DNA of 44,355 nt. Source: Lachnospiraceae bacterium. Its GTDB lineage: Bacteria > Bacillota > Clostridia > Lachnospirales > Lachnospiraceae. Positions 1-8,979 of this stretch are shown here, piece after piece (position 1 is the stretch's first letter; every line of letters starts with the position of its first letter). The notes beneath the pieces are model-generated. The model had not been told where the DNA came from and did not search any database. It saw only the letters and a program-made list of their open reading frames with translations. Location: assembly GCA_910575255.1 (NCBI GenBank), contig CAJTEM010000006.1:1-44355 (forward strand), written 5' to 3'. A program made the translations under genes and the position numbers.

Positions 1-55
1 TTTTCTCAAGATTCTGCAAGTCTGATAAATACGGGAAAAACTGTGTAGTTACAGC

Positions 56-85
56 AAAATGGAGTCCATCAGGGCTCCATTTTTG
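56..85. terminator. Intrinsic terminator, possibly bidirectional
   Basis: A 9-bp stem (AAAATGGAG at 56-64 with CTCCATTTT at 75-83) is extended inward by two C-G pairs and a wobble to a four-base loop. T-rich sequence follows on the plus strand and A-rich sequence precedes it, so it could work in both directions. It probably ends a gene lying left of the window. Confidence 0.75.
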
Positions 86-281
86 TCTCTACAAGTGGCA
101 AACTCGGGGTATAGCACACCTGACCAGTAAAAACCATGAAAAATCAAATAGAATTCCACAAACCAACGGGATTTTTTAATGATCTCCTGATTTTTCCTGC
201 TTCCCCTCACATCCATTTTTTCCAGTGCAACGCCTCCACTTTTTCCGGTATCCTTATCATCTGTTGTCGATTATGATGATA

Positions 282-298
282 CCAGTACGGAGTACTGG
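282..298. promoter_or_regulatory. Inverted repeat upstream of GH94 gene (candidate operator)
   Basis: CCAGTAC-GGA-GTACTGG is a perfect 7-bp inverted repeat centred 40 bp before the start codon. A -10-like TATGAT lies just upstream at 272-277 with no good -35 at normal spacing, so transcription from here would probably need an activator or be repressed at this site. The rest of 86-329 holds no gene that I can support. The operator role is inference. Confidence 0.35.
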
Positions 299-329
299 AT
301 AACACATCTGACATGAATGGAGGAACCCT

Positions 330-2765
330 ATGAAATTCGGCTATTTTGACGACCAGGCGAAAGAATACGTGATCACCACCCCAACCACTCCTCAGCCCTG
401 GATTAACTATCTGGGCAATGAGAACTTTTTCTCTCTGATTTCCAATACCTGCGGCGGCTATTCCTTTTATAAGGACGCCAAACTTCTGCGTCTGACACGC
501 TACCGCTACAACAACATCCCTGCCGACACCAACGGACGCTATTACTTTATCAAACAAGGCGACACGGTTTGGACTCCGGGCTGGCAGCCGGTGAAAACCG
601 AACTGGATTCCTATGAATGCCGCCATGGCCTTGGCTATTCCAGATGGCTGTCCGCCAAAGGCGGGATTTGGGCGGAGCTGACCGCCTTCGTTCCCTTAAA
701 GGAAGCCATGGAGGTCAACCGACTGATACTGATCAACACCGGAAAGGAGACCCGGACACTGGATCTGTTTTCCTATGTGGAGTTTTGTTTCTGGAACGCG
801 GTGGACGATTCCACTAACTTCCAGCGGAATTTAAGTCTGGGTGAGGTGGAAGTCACCGGTTCCGAAATCTACCACAAGACCGAATACCGGGAGCGCCGCC
901 GTCATTTTGCCTACTATACGGTCAATGCTCCTGTTGACGGCTTTGAGACCGACCGCGGCAAATTTCTGGGGAATTATGGAAGCATTGAGCGTCCTCTGGC
1001 AGTTTATGACGGACGGCTTTCTGACTCTCTGGCAAGCGGCGGCGCCGTCATCGGCTCTCATCATCTGCATATTACCTTAAAACCAGGCCAGTCCCGCAGC
1101 CTGATCTTCCTTTTAGGCTACAGCGAGAATTCTCTTGATGAAAAGTGGGAAGCGCCGGATGTGATTCAGAAAACCCGCGCCAGAGAGGCCATGGCCCGGT
1201 TTGCGGATGACCGGCAAATCGAGGAGGCGCTTTGGGACTTAAAGTCCTACTGGGCGGATCTGCTTTCCTGTTACACCCTGGATTGCGGGGACGAAAAGCT
1301 GAACCGCATGGTCAATATCTGGAACCAGTATCAATGCATGGTTACCTTCAATATGTCCCGCTCTGCCTCCTACTACGAATCCGGAACCGGAAGAGGCATG
1401 GGCTTTCGGGACTCCTGCCAGGATCTTCTGGGCTTCGTCCATCTGATCCCAAAACGGGCGAGAGAACGGATTCTGGATATTGCCGCCACCCAATTTTCTG
1501 ACGGCAGCGCTTACCACCAATACCAGCCGCTTACCAAAAAGGGCAATTCCGATATCGGCTGCGGTTTTAACGATGACCCTTTGTGGCTGATCGCCGGCAC
1601 GGCCGCTTATCTCAAGGAAACCGGGGATTTTTCCATCCTGGATGAGGATGTGCCCTTTGACAATAACCCGGGGGATTCGGCTTCCCTTTTAGAGCATCTG
1701 ACCCGCTCCTTTGATTATACCCTGACCCACTTAGGCCCTCACGGCCTTCCCCTCATCGGGCGTGCCGACTGGAATGACTGTCTGAACCTGAACTGCTTTT
1801 CCACAGAGCCGGGAGAATCCTTCCAGACCTTCGGACCTTCTGAGGGACCCGTGGCGGAATCGGTCTTCATCGCGGGAATGTTTGTCAAATACGGTGGGGA
1901 ATATGCCCAGCTCCAGCGCCTTTTAGGGAATAAAAAAGAAGCAGCCAGAGCCAGGGCTGCTGTCTCGGATATGTATGACCAGATCCTGGGAGCCGGATGG
2001 GACGGAAGATGGTTCCTCCGCGCCTACGACGCCTCCGGGGCAAAGGTGGGCTCCGACCAGTGCGAGGAAGGCAAAATCTTTATCGAGCCCCAGGGATTTT
2101 GTGTCCTGGCCGATATCGGAGTCAAAGAAGGGCTGGCCAAAGAGGCGCTTGATTCCGTGAAGGAATATCTGGACACTCCCTACGGAATCATGCTGCAGCA
2201 GCCTGCCTATCATCATTACTATGTGAACCTGGGCGAGATCTCCTCCTACCCTCCTGGCTACAAGGAAAACGCCGGGATCTTCTGCCATAACAACCCCTGG
2301 GTCTCCATCGCAGAGACCCGGATCGGCAGAGGAAACCGGGCTTTTGAGATCTACCGCCGGATTGCACCGGCCTATATAGAAGATATCAGCGAGATTCACA
2401 GCACAGAGCCTTATGTGTACTCCCAGATGATTGCCGGGAAGGACGCTCCCAAACACGGAGAAGCAAAAAACAGCTGGCTCACCGGCACTGCAGCCTGGAC
2501 CTTTGTGAATATTTCCCAATACATCTTAGGCGTCCAGCCGGATTACCAGGGACTGATCCTGGATCCCTGTATTCCGGATACTCTGGAAGAATTCTCCATA
2601 GAGCGGCTATACCGGGGCTGCCGCTATCAGATTCATGTAACAAACCCAGATCATGTGGAGAAGGGAATCGCCTCCCTCACGGTCAACGGCGATCCGTTCC
2701 AGCCAGGAGAACCCCTTCCGGCCTATCCGGATACCATCTGCCGGGTTGAGGTAATCATGGGATAA
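330..2765 (+). CDS. GH94 cellobiose/cellodextrin-type phosphorylase
   Basis: A cytosolic glycoside phosphorylase expected to split a beta-linked disaccharide with inorganic phosphate, giving glucose-1-phosphate and a free sugar. The 811-residue length fits single-unit cellobiose phosphorylases. The N-terminal third looks like the family's beta-sandwich, opening with [13 protein letters not shown] and [20 protein letters not shown]. The (alpha/alpha)6 barrel follows, with [15 protein letters not shown] and [11 protein letters not shown]; the Asp pair of DWND (residues 480 and 483) holds the expected catalytic acid. There is no signal peptide. The start is fixed by GGAGGA at 319-324, five bases before ATG. 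It is convergent with the YesM-type kinase gene. Cellobiose is the most likely substrate, but chitobiose or other beta-glucosides cannot be excluded from sequence alone. Confidence 0.9.
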   Translation: MKFGYFDDQAKEYVITTPTTPQPWINYLGNENFFSLISNTCGGYSFYKDAKLLRLTRYRYNNIPADTNGRYYFIKQGDTVWTPGWQPVKTELDSYECRHGLGYSRWLSAKGGIWAELTAFVPLKEAMEVNRLILINTGKETRTLDLFSYVEFCFWNAVDDSTNFQRNLSLGEVEVTGSEIYHKTEYRERRRHFAYYTVNAPVDGFETDRGKFLGNYGSIERPLAVYDGRLSDSLASGGAVIGSHHLHITLKPGQSRSLIFLLGYSENSLDEKWEAPDVIQKTRAREAMARFADDRQIEEALWDLKSYWADLLSCYTLDCGDEKLNRMVNIWNQYQCMVTFNMSRSASYYESGTGRGMGFRDSCQDLLGFVHLIPKRARERILDIAATQFSDGSAYHQYQPLTKKGNSDIGCGFNDDPLWLIAGTAAYLKETGDFSILDEDVPFDNNPGDSASLLEHLTRSFDYTLTHLGPHGLPLIGRADWNDCLNLNCFSTEPGESFQTFGPSEGPVAESVFIAGMFVKYGGEYAQLQRLLGNKKEAARARAAVSDMYDQILGAGWDGRWFLRAYDASGAKVGSDQCEEGKIFIEPQGFCVLADIGVKEGLAKEALDSVKEYLDTPYGIMLQQPAYHHYYVNLGEISSYPPGYKENAGIFCHNNPWVSIAETRIGRGNRAFEIYRRIAPAYIEDISEIHSTEPYVYSQMIAGKDAPKHGEAKNSWLTGTAAWTFVNISQYILGVQPDYQGLILDPCIPDTLEEFSIERLYRGCRYQIHVTNPDHVEKGIASLTVNGDPFQPGEPLPAYPDTICRVEVIMG

Positions 2766-2793
2766 CCGCTTTACTTCTGTCCTGTCACCCAAA

Positions 2794-2821
2794 GAGGGAA
2801 TGAGCCGCGGCTCATTCCCTC
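2794..2821. terminator. 28-bp perfect palindrome between convergent genes
   Basis: GAGGGAATGAGCCG and its exact reverse complement abut with no loop. The palindrome covers the last codons and the stop of the minus-strand kinase gene and lies 29 bp past the GH94 stop. Neither side has a strong T tract, so it may be a weak two-way terminator or an mRNA 3-prime end stabiliser. Confidence 0.5.
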
Positions 2822-4605
2822 CGGCTGCTGCGGATCCGTATCGTCACCCGGGTGTATTTCCCTTCCTCGCTCTCAATCTCAAGCCCATAACCCGGCCCAT
2901 ATTTCAGCCGCAGCCTCTGGTGCACATTATTGACACCGATATGAGTCCGGTTCAGCTCACGGCTGTTTAGGCTCTCCTGAAGCTTTTCCAGCTTCTCCGG
3001 CGACAGGCCCATTCCGTCATCCTCCACCGACACCTGGATATCCTCCTGGTCCCGTCTGGCCTCAATCCGGATATGGCCCACGCCTTCCTTGCACTCCAGT
3101 CCATGGATAATTGAGTTCTCCACCAGGGGCTGTAAAATCAAAGGAAGCACCATCTCCTCTTCCACCCCCTCCTCCATGCGGATCTGGTATTCCAGACGCT
3201 CCTCAAACCGATACTGCTGGATCTTCAGATAGGACTCTGCCAGGCCAAGCTCCTGCTGCAGTGTCACATCCCGGTCTCCGGCATGGACGTTGCTCCGCAG
3301 AAGCTTTGCCAGCATCTTTACCAGCTCCTCGATCTCCGGCTGACGGTTCACCCGTGCCTTCATACGGATGGTCTCCAGGGTATTGTAAAGAAAATGTGGA
3401 TTGATCTGGCTGGCCAGCATTTTGAATTCTGCCTCCTTCTGCCGGGCATAAAGCTGCTCTGCATGGAGCCGTTCCTGGTAGATCTCTGACAGAAGACGCT
3501 GGATATCCCGAATCATGGACCACAGATAACCATACAGCTGACTGATCTCATCATTTCCGCCCAGACTGGCCTCCAGATCAAAATCTCCGGAGGCTGCCTT
3601 CTGCATCTGCCGGTGAAACCGGTTCACCCTGCCGCTGAAGGCATGGGAGAACAGCCAGATCATGGTCACAGACAAAAGCACGCTTCCTAAAAATACCATC
3701 AGGCTCCTTCGGTTCTGCCGGTTTGCCCCTTTCAGAATATCCTGGTAGGATTTCATGCTGACAAACTGAAAGACATCCTCCGTCTCCCGGGATCCGACTG
3801 ACACACAGGTCATAAGATACTCCTGATCCCCCACCCGGATCTGCTCCTGAAAGGTCTTTTGCTTACGGCTTCCGAGAATATCCGCGACCTCCTCCCTCCA
3901 GGGCTGAGATTCCGCCCCGATAATCACGCCCTCCTGATTGAGGACAATGCAGGTATTCTCTCTTCTTCCTCCCAAAAGCTCCTCCAGCCTCTCCGTGCGC
4001 AGATACAGCACCAGCACTCCCACATTTTCCGCTCTCCGGGTTCTCAAAAGTCTGGTCAGAGCCAGATACTCATTCCGGTCCGGGCGGAAAAGGAGATACT
4101 GCCAGACTCCCCCTCCGCCCCGAAGCATAACCTTCTGATACCACTCCTGAGAACGGATCGCATCATTCACCTTCATAAAATGAGCATTCTCCGCAATGGT
4201 ATCATTTTCCATAAAAACAGTAATGTAATGCAACTGCCGGTTATAAAGATTGCCCATGACATTAAATGTCGTATATTCCCGGTAATCGTCCACAAGCTCC
4301 TGATATTCCTGGTATGGATACTCTGCGATATGTTCTAACTTCTCGTCAAAATAAAAGGTTTTCGATATGGAATTCAAAGTGCTAAACAGGCTGTCTGCCT
4401 CCCTGCCGACCCGATCCAATTCTGAAAGTTCCGCAGTCATTTCCCTTTCCACCAGAATCCGGTTAGTTCCCTGAATCAGATACATCCCAATGAGAATCAT
4501 CGGCAGAGCGCCGCCGATGATATAAAGGAAAACCATCTGATAACAAAGTTTCATCCCCAAAAGCTTTTCTGACATACATTTCAGCCACAGTTTTTTTTGC
4601 TTCAT
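2812..4605 (-). CDS. YesM-type sensor histidine kinase
   Basis: Membrane sensor kinase of the sugar-responsive YesM group (597 aa). The order is a membrane segment near residues 21-45, an extracellular sensor domain of about 250 residues, a second membrane segment near 301-323, a HAMP linker, and a His_kinase domain with INPHFLYNTLE carrying the phosphorylated His404. An HATPase domain follows, with LQPLVENSIIHGL and DDGMGLSP. The ATG at 4605 is preferred over the upstream GTG at 4665 because AGGA lies six bases before it. It follows the GH42 gene by 90 bp and may share its transcript. No response regulator is adjacent; the only one in the window is the frameshifted gene at 21898-23435. The signal is probably a sugar, by family and context. 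Confidence 0.9.
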   Translation of the reverse strand: MKQKKLWLKCMSEKLLGMKLCYQMVFLYIIGGALPMILIGMYLIQGTNRILVEREMTAELSELDRVGREADSLFSTLNSISKTFYFDEKLEHIAEYPYQEYQELVDDYREYTTFNVMGNLYNRQLHYITVFMENDTIAENAHFMKVNDAIRSQEWYQKVMLRGGGGVWQYLLFRPDRNEYLALTRLLRTRRAENVGVLVLYLRTERLEELLGGRRENTCIVLNQEGVIIGAESQPWREEVADILGSRKQKTFQEQIRVGDQEYLMTCVSVGSRETEDVFQFVSMKSYQDILKGANRQNRRSLMVFLGSVLLSVTMIWLFSHAFSGRVNRFHRQMQKAASGDFDLEASLGGNDEISQLYGYLWSMIRDIQRLLSEIYQERLHAEQLYARQKEAEFKMLASQINPHFLYNTLETIRMKARVNRQPEIEELVKMLAKLLRSNVHAGDRDVTLQQELGLAESYLKIQQYRFEERLEYQIRMEEGVEEEMVLPLILQPLVENSIIHGLECKEGVGHIRIEARRDQEDIQVSVEDDGMGLSPEKLEKLQESLNSRELNRTHIGVNNVHQRLRLKYGPGYGLEIESEEGKYTRVTIRIRSSRRE

Positions 4606-4695
4606 CCTGTTTCCTGCCTTTTTTAATTTCCACGAGCAATGAGCCAAGTGCCGTGCTTGCGACACGAAGCATCTGGCGAATACCTGACTTTGCTT

Positions 4696-6738
4696 TTATA
4701 CCAGGCAGACCGTCACGTCCTTTCCCTTCAGGACAAGCTTTTCTCCTTTTTTATAAAGCCTTCCCTCCAGAAGCCGGACAGCGTCCTGCTCCATCGTCAG
4801 TTCTGCTTCTTCATTTCCATGATTCAGGAAAAAGAAAAATCTCCCGTTTTCATTCCTTCTTTCACAGATTTCCACACCGGCAACCGGTGTCCAGATCTCC
4901 CGCACCTCGTTCTCCCGCGCCAGCACTTTTACCAGATCCCGGTAAAACTCCCGGCTGCTTCGTGTAGCCACATACCAGGCTGTTCCCTTACCATAAGCAT
5001 TCCTTGCAAGAACCGGGCTTCCCGCATAGAAATCCGACTCATAAACTGCCTCCCCACCGGCAGTCTCCAGGTGCATAATGTCGCAGAGAAGCTCAGACGG
5101 ATAATGCTTCCCCCTCCAGGTAAAGCCATTCTGCGCTCCCTCCGGAAGAGCGTCGCTTTCTTCCACCCACACGCCCAAAAGCCCGCGCAGGCGTCCCGGA
5201 TACCCCCCGGTCACTACCAGATCATGCTCTTCTACAATGCCGGAAAAAAAGGTGGTCACAAGGCATCCTCCCTCTTCCACAAACTGCTTCAGCACTTCTT
5301 CATACCCGGTTTTTACCATATAAAGCACCGGCGCCACCACAATCCGATAGCTTCCCAGCAAATCCTCTGTGGAAATGAAATCGACCGGGATATTCAGCTC
5401 ATGGAATGCCGTATAATACCGCTCCACCTCATCCAGATACTTCAGGTCACAGCTCGGACCTGCCGAATACTCCAGCGCCCACCAGTTATCCCAATCCACA
5501 AGGATTGCCGCTTTCGCCGGCGTCCGGCTGCCCATGGTCTGGCTACCCATCTGCTTTAATTCCCTCCCAAGCGCCTGCATTTCCCAAAACACCCGGGTAT
5601 GCTCTGTCCCCACATGGTCAATCAGTGCTCCATGGTACTTCTCGCAGGCGCCGATACTGCGGCGCATCTGGAAAAACAGCACGGCGTCTGCCCCGTGTGC
5701 TACTGCCTGCCAGCTTAAAAGCCTCATCACTCCCGGCCGCTTCAGGGCATTGTAGGGAAGCCAGTTCGTCACACTGGGCGTCTGCTCCATCAGGACAAAT
5801 GGCCTGCCGCCTCCGATTCCCCGCATCAGGTCATGCTGCATGGCAATCGAGGCAGCGCTGGCTTCATTGGGCGGATAATTGTCCCAGGAGACAAAATCCA
5901 TCTCTCTTGCCCATTTCTGATAATCCAGAGGCTTATAAAACCCCATCAGATTGGTGGTCACCGGAATATCCGGCGTGATCTCCTTAATCGCGGCCTGCTC
6001 CTCCCGGTAATTCTCAAGCAGGCTGTCCGAGCAGAAACGTCGGTAATCCAGAGAAATCCCCTGAAAGGTCGTCCGGTTTTCTTCAAAATGCTCGCTTTGC
6101 AGATTCGGAACCACAATCTCCTCCCAGTCATAGACCGTATGTCCCCAGAAACCGGTATTCCATGCCCGGTTCAGTGCCTCCAGAGATCCATACTTTTCCT
6201 GCAGCCAGACCCGGAAGGCCTTTTCACAATTCTCGCAATAGCAGGCCCCACCATATTCATTGTTCACATGCCAGGCGATCAGGTTCGGAAAATCTTTGTA
6301 CCGCTCTGCCAGCTTTCCCGCCAGAAGCCGGGAATATTTCCGGTAAACCATACTGTTCGGGCAGGAATTGTGCCGGCTCCCGAATTTCCTCCTGAGTCCT
6401 GAGAATTCTGTCCGCAGCACCTCCGGATATTTCCTGGCCATCCAGGCCGGATGAGCTGCCGTGGAAGTGGCGAGAATCACCGAAAGCCCGTTCTTTTTCA
6501 CCAGATCCATGATCCGGTCCAGCTTCTCAAAGGAATAGACATCCTCCGCCGGCTGCAGCGACGCCCAGCTGAACACATTCAATGTCACACAGTCCACGCC
6601 GGCCAGCCGGAACAGCCTCATGTCCTCCTCCCATATCTCCTCCGGCCACTGCTCCGGATTGTAGTCCCCTCCAAAGGGCATTTTTGTCAGCCGGGAATTC
6701 CCAAACACAGGGCCGCCGGCTTTTGATTCCTTCTTCAT
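4696..6738 (-). CDS. GH42 beta-galactosidase
   Basis: A 680-residue glycoside hydrolase family 42 enzyme that removes terminal beta-galactose, probably in the cytosol because no signal peptide is visible. The N-terminal (beta/alpha)8 barrel begins with GGDYNPEQWPEEIWEED. WHVNNEYGG gives the acid/base Glu161 and VLMEQTPSVTNW the nucleophile Glu318. Cys126, Cys166, Cys168 and Cys171 match the zinc cluster known in this family. A trimerisation domain and a small C-terminal beta domain follow. The start at 6738 is chosen for AAGGAG at 6747-6752, eight bases upstream; the reading frame stays open for 38 codons further with no ribosome site. The sensor kinase lies downstream. The natural substrate may be galacto-oligosaccharides or arabinogalactan side chains. 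Confidence 0.92.
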   Translation of the reverse strand: MKKESKAGGPVFGNSRLTKMPFGGDYNPEQWPEEIWEEDMRLFRLAGVDCVTLNVFSWASLQPAEDVYSFEKLDRIMDLVKKNGLSVILATSTAAHPAWMARKYPEVLRTEFSGLRRKFGSRHNSCPNSMVYRKYSRLLAGKLAERYKDFPNLIAWHVNNEYGGACYCENCEKAFRVWLQEKYGSLEALNRAWNTGFWGHTVYDWEEIVVPNLQSEHFEENRTTFQGISLDYRRFCSDSLLENYREEQAAIKEITPDIPVTTNLMGFYKPLDYQKWAREMDFVSWDNYPPNEASAASIAMQHDLMRGIGGGRPFVLMEQTPSVTNWLPYNALKRPGVMRLLSWQAVAHGADAVLFFQMRRSIGACEKYHGALIDHVGTEHTRVFWEMQALGRELKQMGSQTMGSRTPAKAAILVDWDNWWALEYSAGPSCDLKYLDEVERYYTAFHELNIPVDFISTEDLLGSYRIVVAPVLYMVKTGYEEVLKQFVEEGGCLVTTFFSGIVEEHDLVVTGGYPGRLRGLLGVWVEESDALPEGAQNGFTWRGKHYPSELLCDIMHLETAGGEAVYESDFYAGSPVLARNAYGKGTAWYVATRSSREFYRDLVKVLARENEVREIWTPVAGVEICERRNENGRFFFFLNHGNEEAELTMEQDAVRLLEGRLYKKGEKLVLKGKDVTVCLV

Positions 6739-6822
6739 ATTCGTTTCTCCTTGTATGATACACGTACGCTGCCGCAACAAACAGCGCCAGGCAAACATCC
6801 CTGGACTTTTACCCCTGGCATC

Positions 6823-6828
6823 ATTATA
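6823..6828 (-). promoter_or_regulatory. Candidate -10 box of GH42 gene
   Basis: TATAAT reads on the minus strand 85 bp before the GH42 start, with no convincing -35. The leader between has repeated CCAGG/CCTGG blocks (about 6788-6819) that can pair into a hairpin. A weak -35 would fit an activator-dependent promoter. Confidence 0.35.
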
Positions 6829-6845
6829 AGGGAAAACGTCAAAAG

Positions 6846-6872
6846 AAAACACCCTGAAAATCAGAGTGTTTT
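6846..6872 (-). terminator. Intrinsic terminator after GyrI-like gene
   Basis: AAAACAC / GTGTTTT with an inner CTGA-AAA-TCAG stem and one mismatch, followed on the minus strand by a T-rich run. It is placed to end the minus-strand transcript of the gene at 6947-7417 and insulate GH42. Confidence 0.7.
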
Positions 6873-6946
6873 CCCGGATCTTTCTTTCGGTCCGGCTTTC
6901 TTGGGCTTTGGCAACGGCAGCTGATCCGCGATAGATTCCACATTAC

Positions 6947-7417
6947 TCAGCCAAGGGCCGGATCCTCCTTCAGGCTGACATAAATGTGAATTTCCGCATT
7001 GTCCATGGAATCATCCTGGTACTCCTCAAAGTCACACGAAAATGCCCTGGGCAGCTTCATATCCCAGATTGCCTGCCACGCTGCGCCCACGGCCTTTACC
7101 ATATCCCCATGAATCACAAATCTCGCATACCTGCCTGCCGGAATCCTGCAAACCTGACAATCCCCTCCCTGAGGCTTTTGTGACGTCTCACAGGCAGCCA
7201 CAACCGTGTAATCGCTTTTGTTCTCTCCTGCATAATCCAGGTAAATCCCCAATGCCTTTTTATTAATCTTATCTGGGATAGAGGCATAGATTCCCTCACT
7301 GTAAAATCTCTCCCACAATCCGCCGATCACGGCTCCCATATCCGGTTCCTGATTTCCCGTCCGTGCGCCAATTCCTACCGCAATCTTTTCTTCCAGAGTA
7401 ATTATCTCATATTCCAT
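6947..7417 (-). CDS. GyrI-like / AraC effector-binding domain protein
   Basis: A stand-alone small-molecule-binding domain (156 aa) of the GyrI-like/Cass2 type, with no DNA-binding part. The N-terminus MEYEIITLEEKIAVGIGART, the central YTVVAACE, the segment IPAGRYARFVIHG and the end AEIHIYVSLKE are typical of this fold. In known members it binds small amphipathic ligands or inhibits gyrase; the ligand here is unknown. The start at 7417 is chosen because it begins the conserved domain and has AAAGGA eleven bases upstream; ATG at 7429 is also possible. An extended -10 (TGATAGAAT on the minus strand, near 7449-7457) lies about 35 bp upstream. A hairpin terminator lies 75 bp downstream. Confidence 0.75.
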   Translation of the reverse strand: MEYEIITLEEKIAVGIGARTGNQEPDMGAVIGGLWERFYSEGIYASIPDKINKKALGIYLDYAGENKSDYTVVAACETSQKPQGGDCQVCRIPAGRYARFVIHGDMVKAVGAAWQAIWDMKLPRAFSCDFEEYQDDSMDNAEIHIYVSLKEDPALG

Positions 7418-7538
7418 ATTCACAGCCATCCTTTCTTTTGATGACCTTATTCTATCAGATAAAACAGGACATCTGTGTGTCATGTTTTTCAAAAATATAT
7501 TTTTCCTTATATGCTCGACAGACAAGGGAACTTGCCGT

Positions 7539-8135
7539 TCACTGAGGGTATTTTTCACAGATTTTTTTCGCATACTCGAAAATTTCCTGACGAAGCTCTT
7601 CGGGTTCTAAAAGATCCGCCCGGTGCACAGTAAAAGAACGAAAGCCCGGTTCCGGAAAGAATAAATTCATGAATCTGCTCAATCTTTGGAGACAGGGACG
7701 CCTTGTTCCAGGAAGAAAGATTAATCAGGATATAAGAATCTCCGGCCCTTTGTACTCCAGAGGAACGATTCTCTCCTGGAGTCCGCACAGAAATAAGGTC
7801 GGAAATTCCAGCCCCTTCGCACCATGCATGGTCATCAGTGTCACGGCATCGGAAGTATAGCATTTTCCTCCGCAACGCTTCAAATCTGCCTCTCTGCCAA
7901 AGGCCAGAGCCGTGAGCATTTCCTCCATGGTCTTATAAAATACTGCCATAGACAAAAGCTTACTCATGGACGGATTCTCCTCCTGACAAAACCGCAAAAA
8001 GCTTTCGCAGTCCGCTCCCCGGAAACCATAGATCGCCTGGTCCGGATCCCCGATAATAACCCCCCCGGCCGCCCCGGCTCCATGCCTGAAGCAGGCGGTA
8101 CTGCAGCGCCTGTATCATCAGATCATCAAAATACA
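7539..8135 (-). pseudogene. Decayed UvrD/PcrA-type helicase gene
   Basis: Broken gene for a superfamily 1 DNA helicase. Reading from 8135, MYFDDLMIQAL resembles the FDDLL..AL block of UvrD proteins and runs straight into YRLLQAW, which normally lies after the DEFQD motif, so an internal segment is missing. A G7 tract (8060-8066) then shifts the frame; with six Gs it would continue into IIGDPDQAIYGFRGA (motif III region). That second frame carries VTLMTMHGAKGLEFPTLFL (motif V) and stops at 7725. A third frame ends at 7539 with a plausible coding tail (ADLLEPEELRQEIFEY). The N-terminal ATPase domain with Walker A is absent. It starts 20 bp after the inositol monophosphatase stop. The last part may be debris of another gene, possibly a WYL-type regulator. 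Confidence 0.75.
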
Positions 8136-8155
8136 TAAGTTTTTCTCCGATAGTT

Positions 8156-8929
8156 TCAGCTCAAATCCAGCAGCTCCACCCTGGGTGCCCTCGCTGTCAC
8201 TGTCTGCTTCCGGTCGTAGGTCAGGGGCCGCCCTTCCAGATCGCCGGTAAAGCCTCCGGCCTCCTCTACCAGCAAAGCGCCGGCCGCATAGTCCCAGGGC
8301 GACAAGACCAGCTCAAAGAAAAATTCCGCCCGTCCGCTGGCCACCATGCACAAATCAATGGCTGCCGAGCCGCTTCGTCGCAGATCCTCTCCGCGGGACA
8401 CATAGCGATACGCCACCTCAAAGGATTTCTTCATCAAATCCTTATGATACGGAGCAACCCCGAACAGAATCACGCCCTCCTCCAGGGTCCGCTCCGAAGC
8501 ATGAATCCGCTCTCCGTTCCGGTAAGCGCCTTTTCCCCGCTCTGCGTAATACGTCTCCCTGCGGTATGGATCATAGACCACCCCCAATATGGGGCTTCCG
8601 TTCTCTGTGAGTGCCACACTGATACAACTGGCGTCAAAGCCCCGGATAAAATTAGCCGTGCCGTCAATGGGATCCACGATAAAGGCATATCCCCTGGAAA
8701 TATCCGTATGATCCATCTCATCCTCCTCCCCCATAAACACAGCCTCCGGTACCAGAGCCAGCAGTCTCGCCTTCAGCGCAGCCTGCACCCGGGAATCATA
8801 ATCCGTGACAAAATTGCCGTTTCCTTCCTTCTGATGAATCCGGCGGTCAATGTCCGTGGCGCTCAGGATGATCTCTCCGCATTCATGAACAATCGTTATG
8901 ATCTCTGAAAGTAAATTTTCCTTTAACAT
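8156..8929 (-). CDS. Inositol monophosphatase family protein
   Basis: A 257-residue Mg-dependent phosphatase of the inositol monophosphatase/SuhB family, cytosolic. Metal-site motifs are intact: GEED at residues 67-70, VDPIDGTANF at 85-94 with Asp86 and Asp89, and PWDYAAG with Asp213. Length is normal. The start has GGGAGG four bases upstream. The substrate may be myo-inositol phosphate, a nucleotide such as PAP, or a sugar bisphosphate; the family is too mixed to decide. It lies 50 bp after the SIR2-domain gene and probably shares its promoter. Confidence 0.88.
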   Translation of the reverse strand: MLKENLLSEIITIVHECGEIILSATDIDRRIHQKEGNGNFVTDYDSRVQAALKARLLALVPEAVFMGEEDEMDHTDISRGYAFIVDPIDGTANFIRGFDASCISVALTENGSPILGVVYDPYRRETYYAERGKGAYRNGERIHASERTLEEGVILFGVAPYHKDLMKKSFEVAYRYVSRGEDLRRSGSAAIDLCMVASGRAEFFFELVLSPWDYAAGALLVEEAGGFTGDLEGRPLTYDRKQTVTARAPRVELLDLS

Positions 8930-8979
8930 ATGTCCTCCCTTCTCTCTTTTGCAAGTACTTCCCGCCTGTTCACCCAGAC

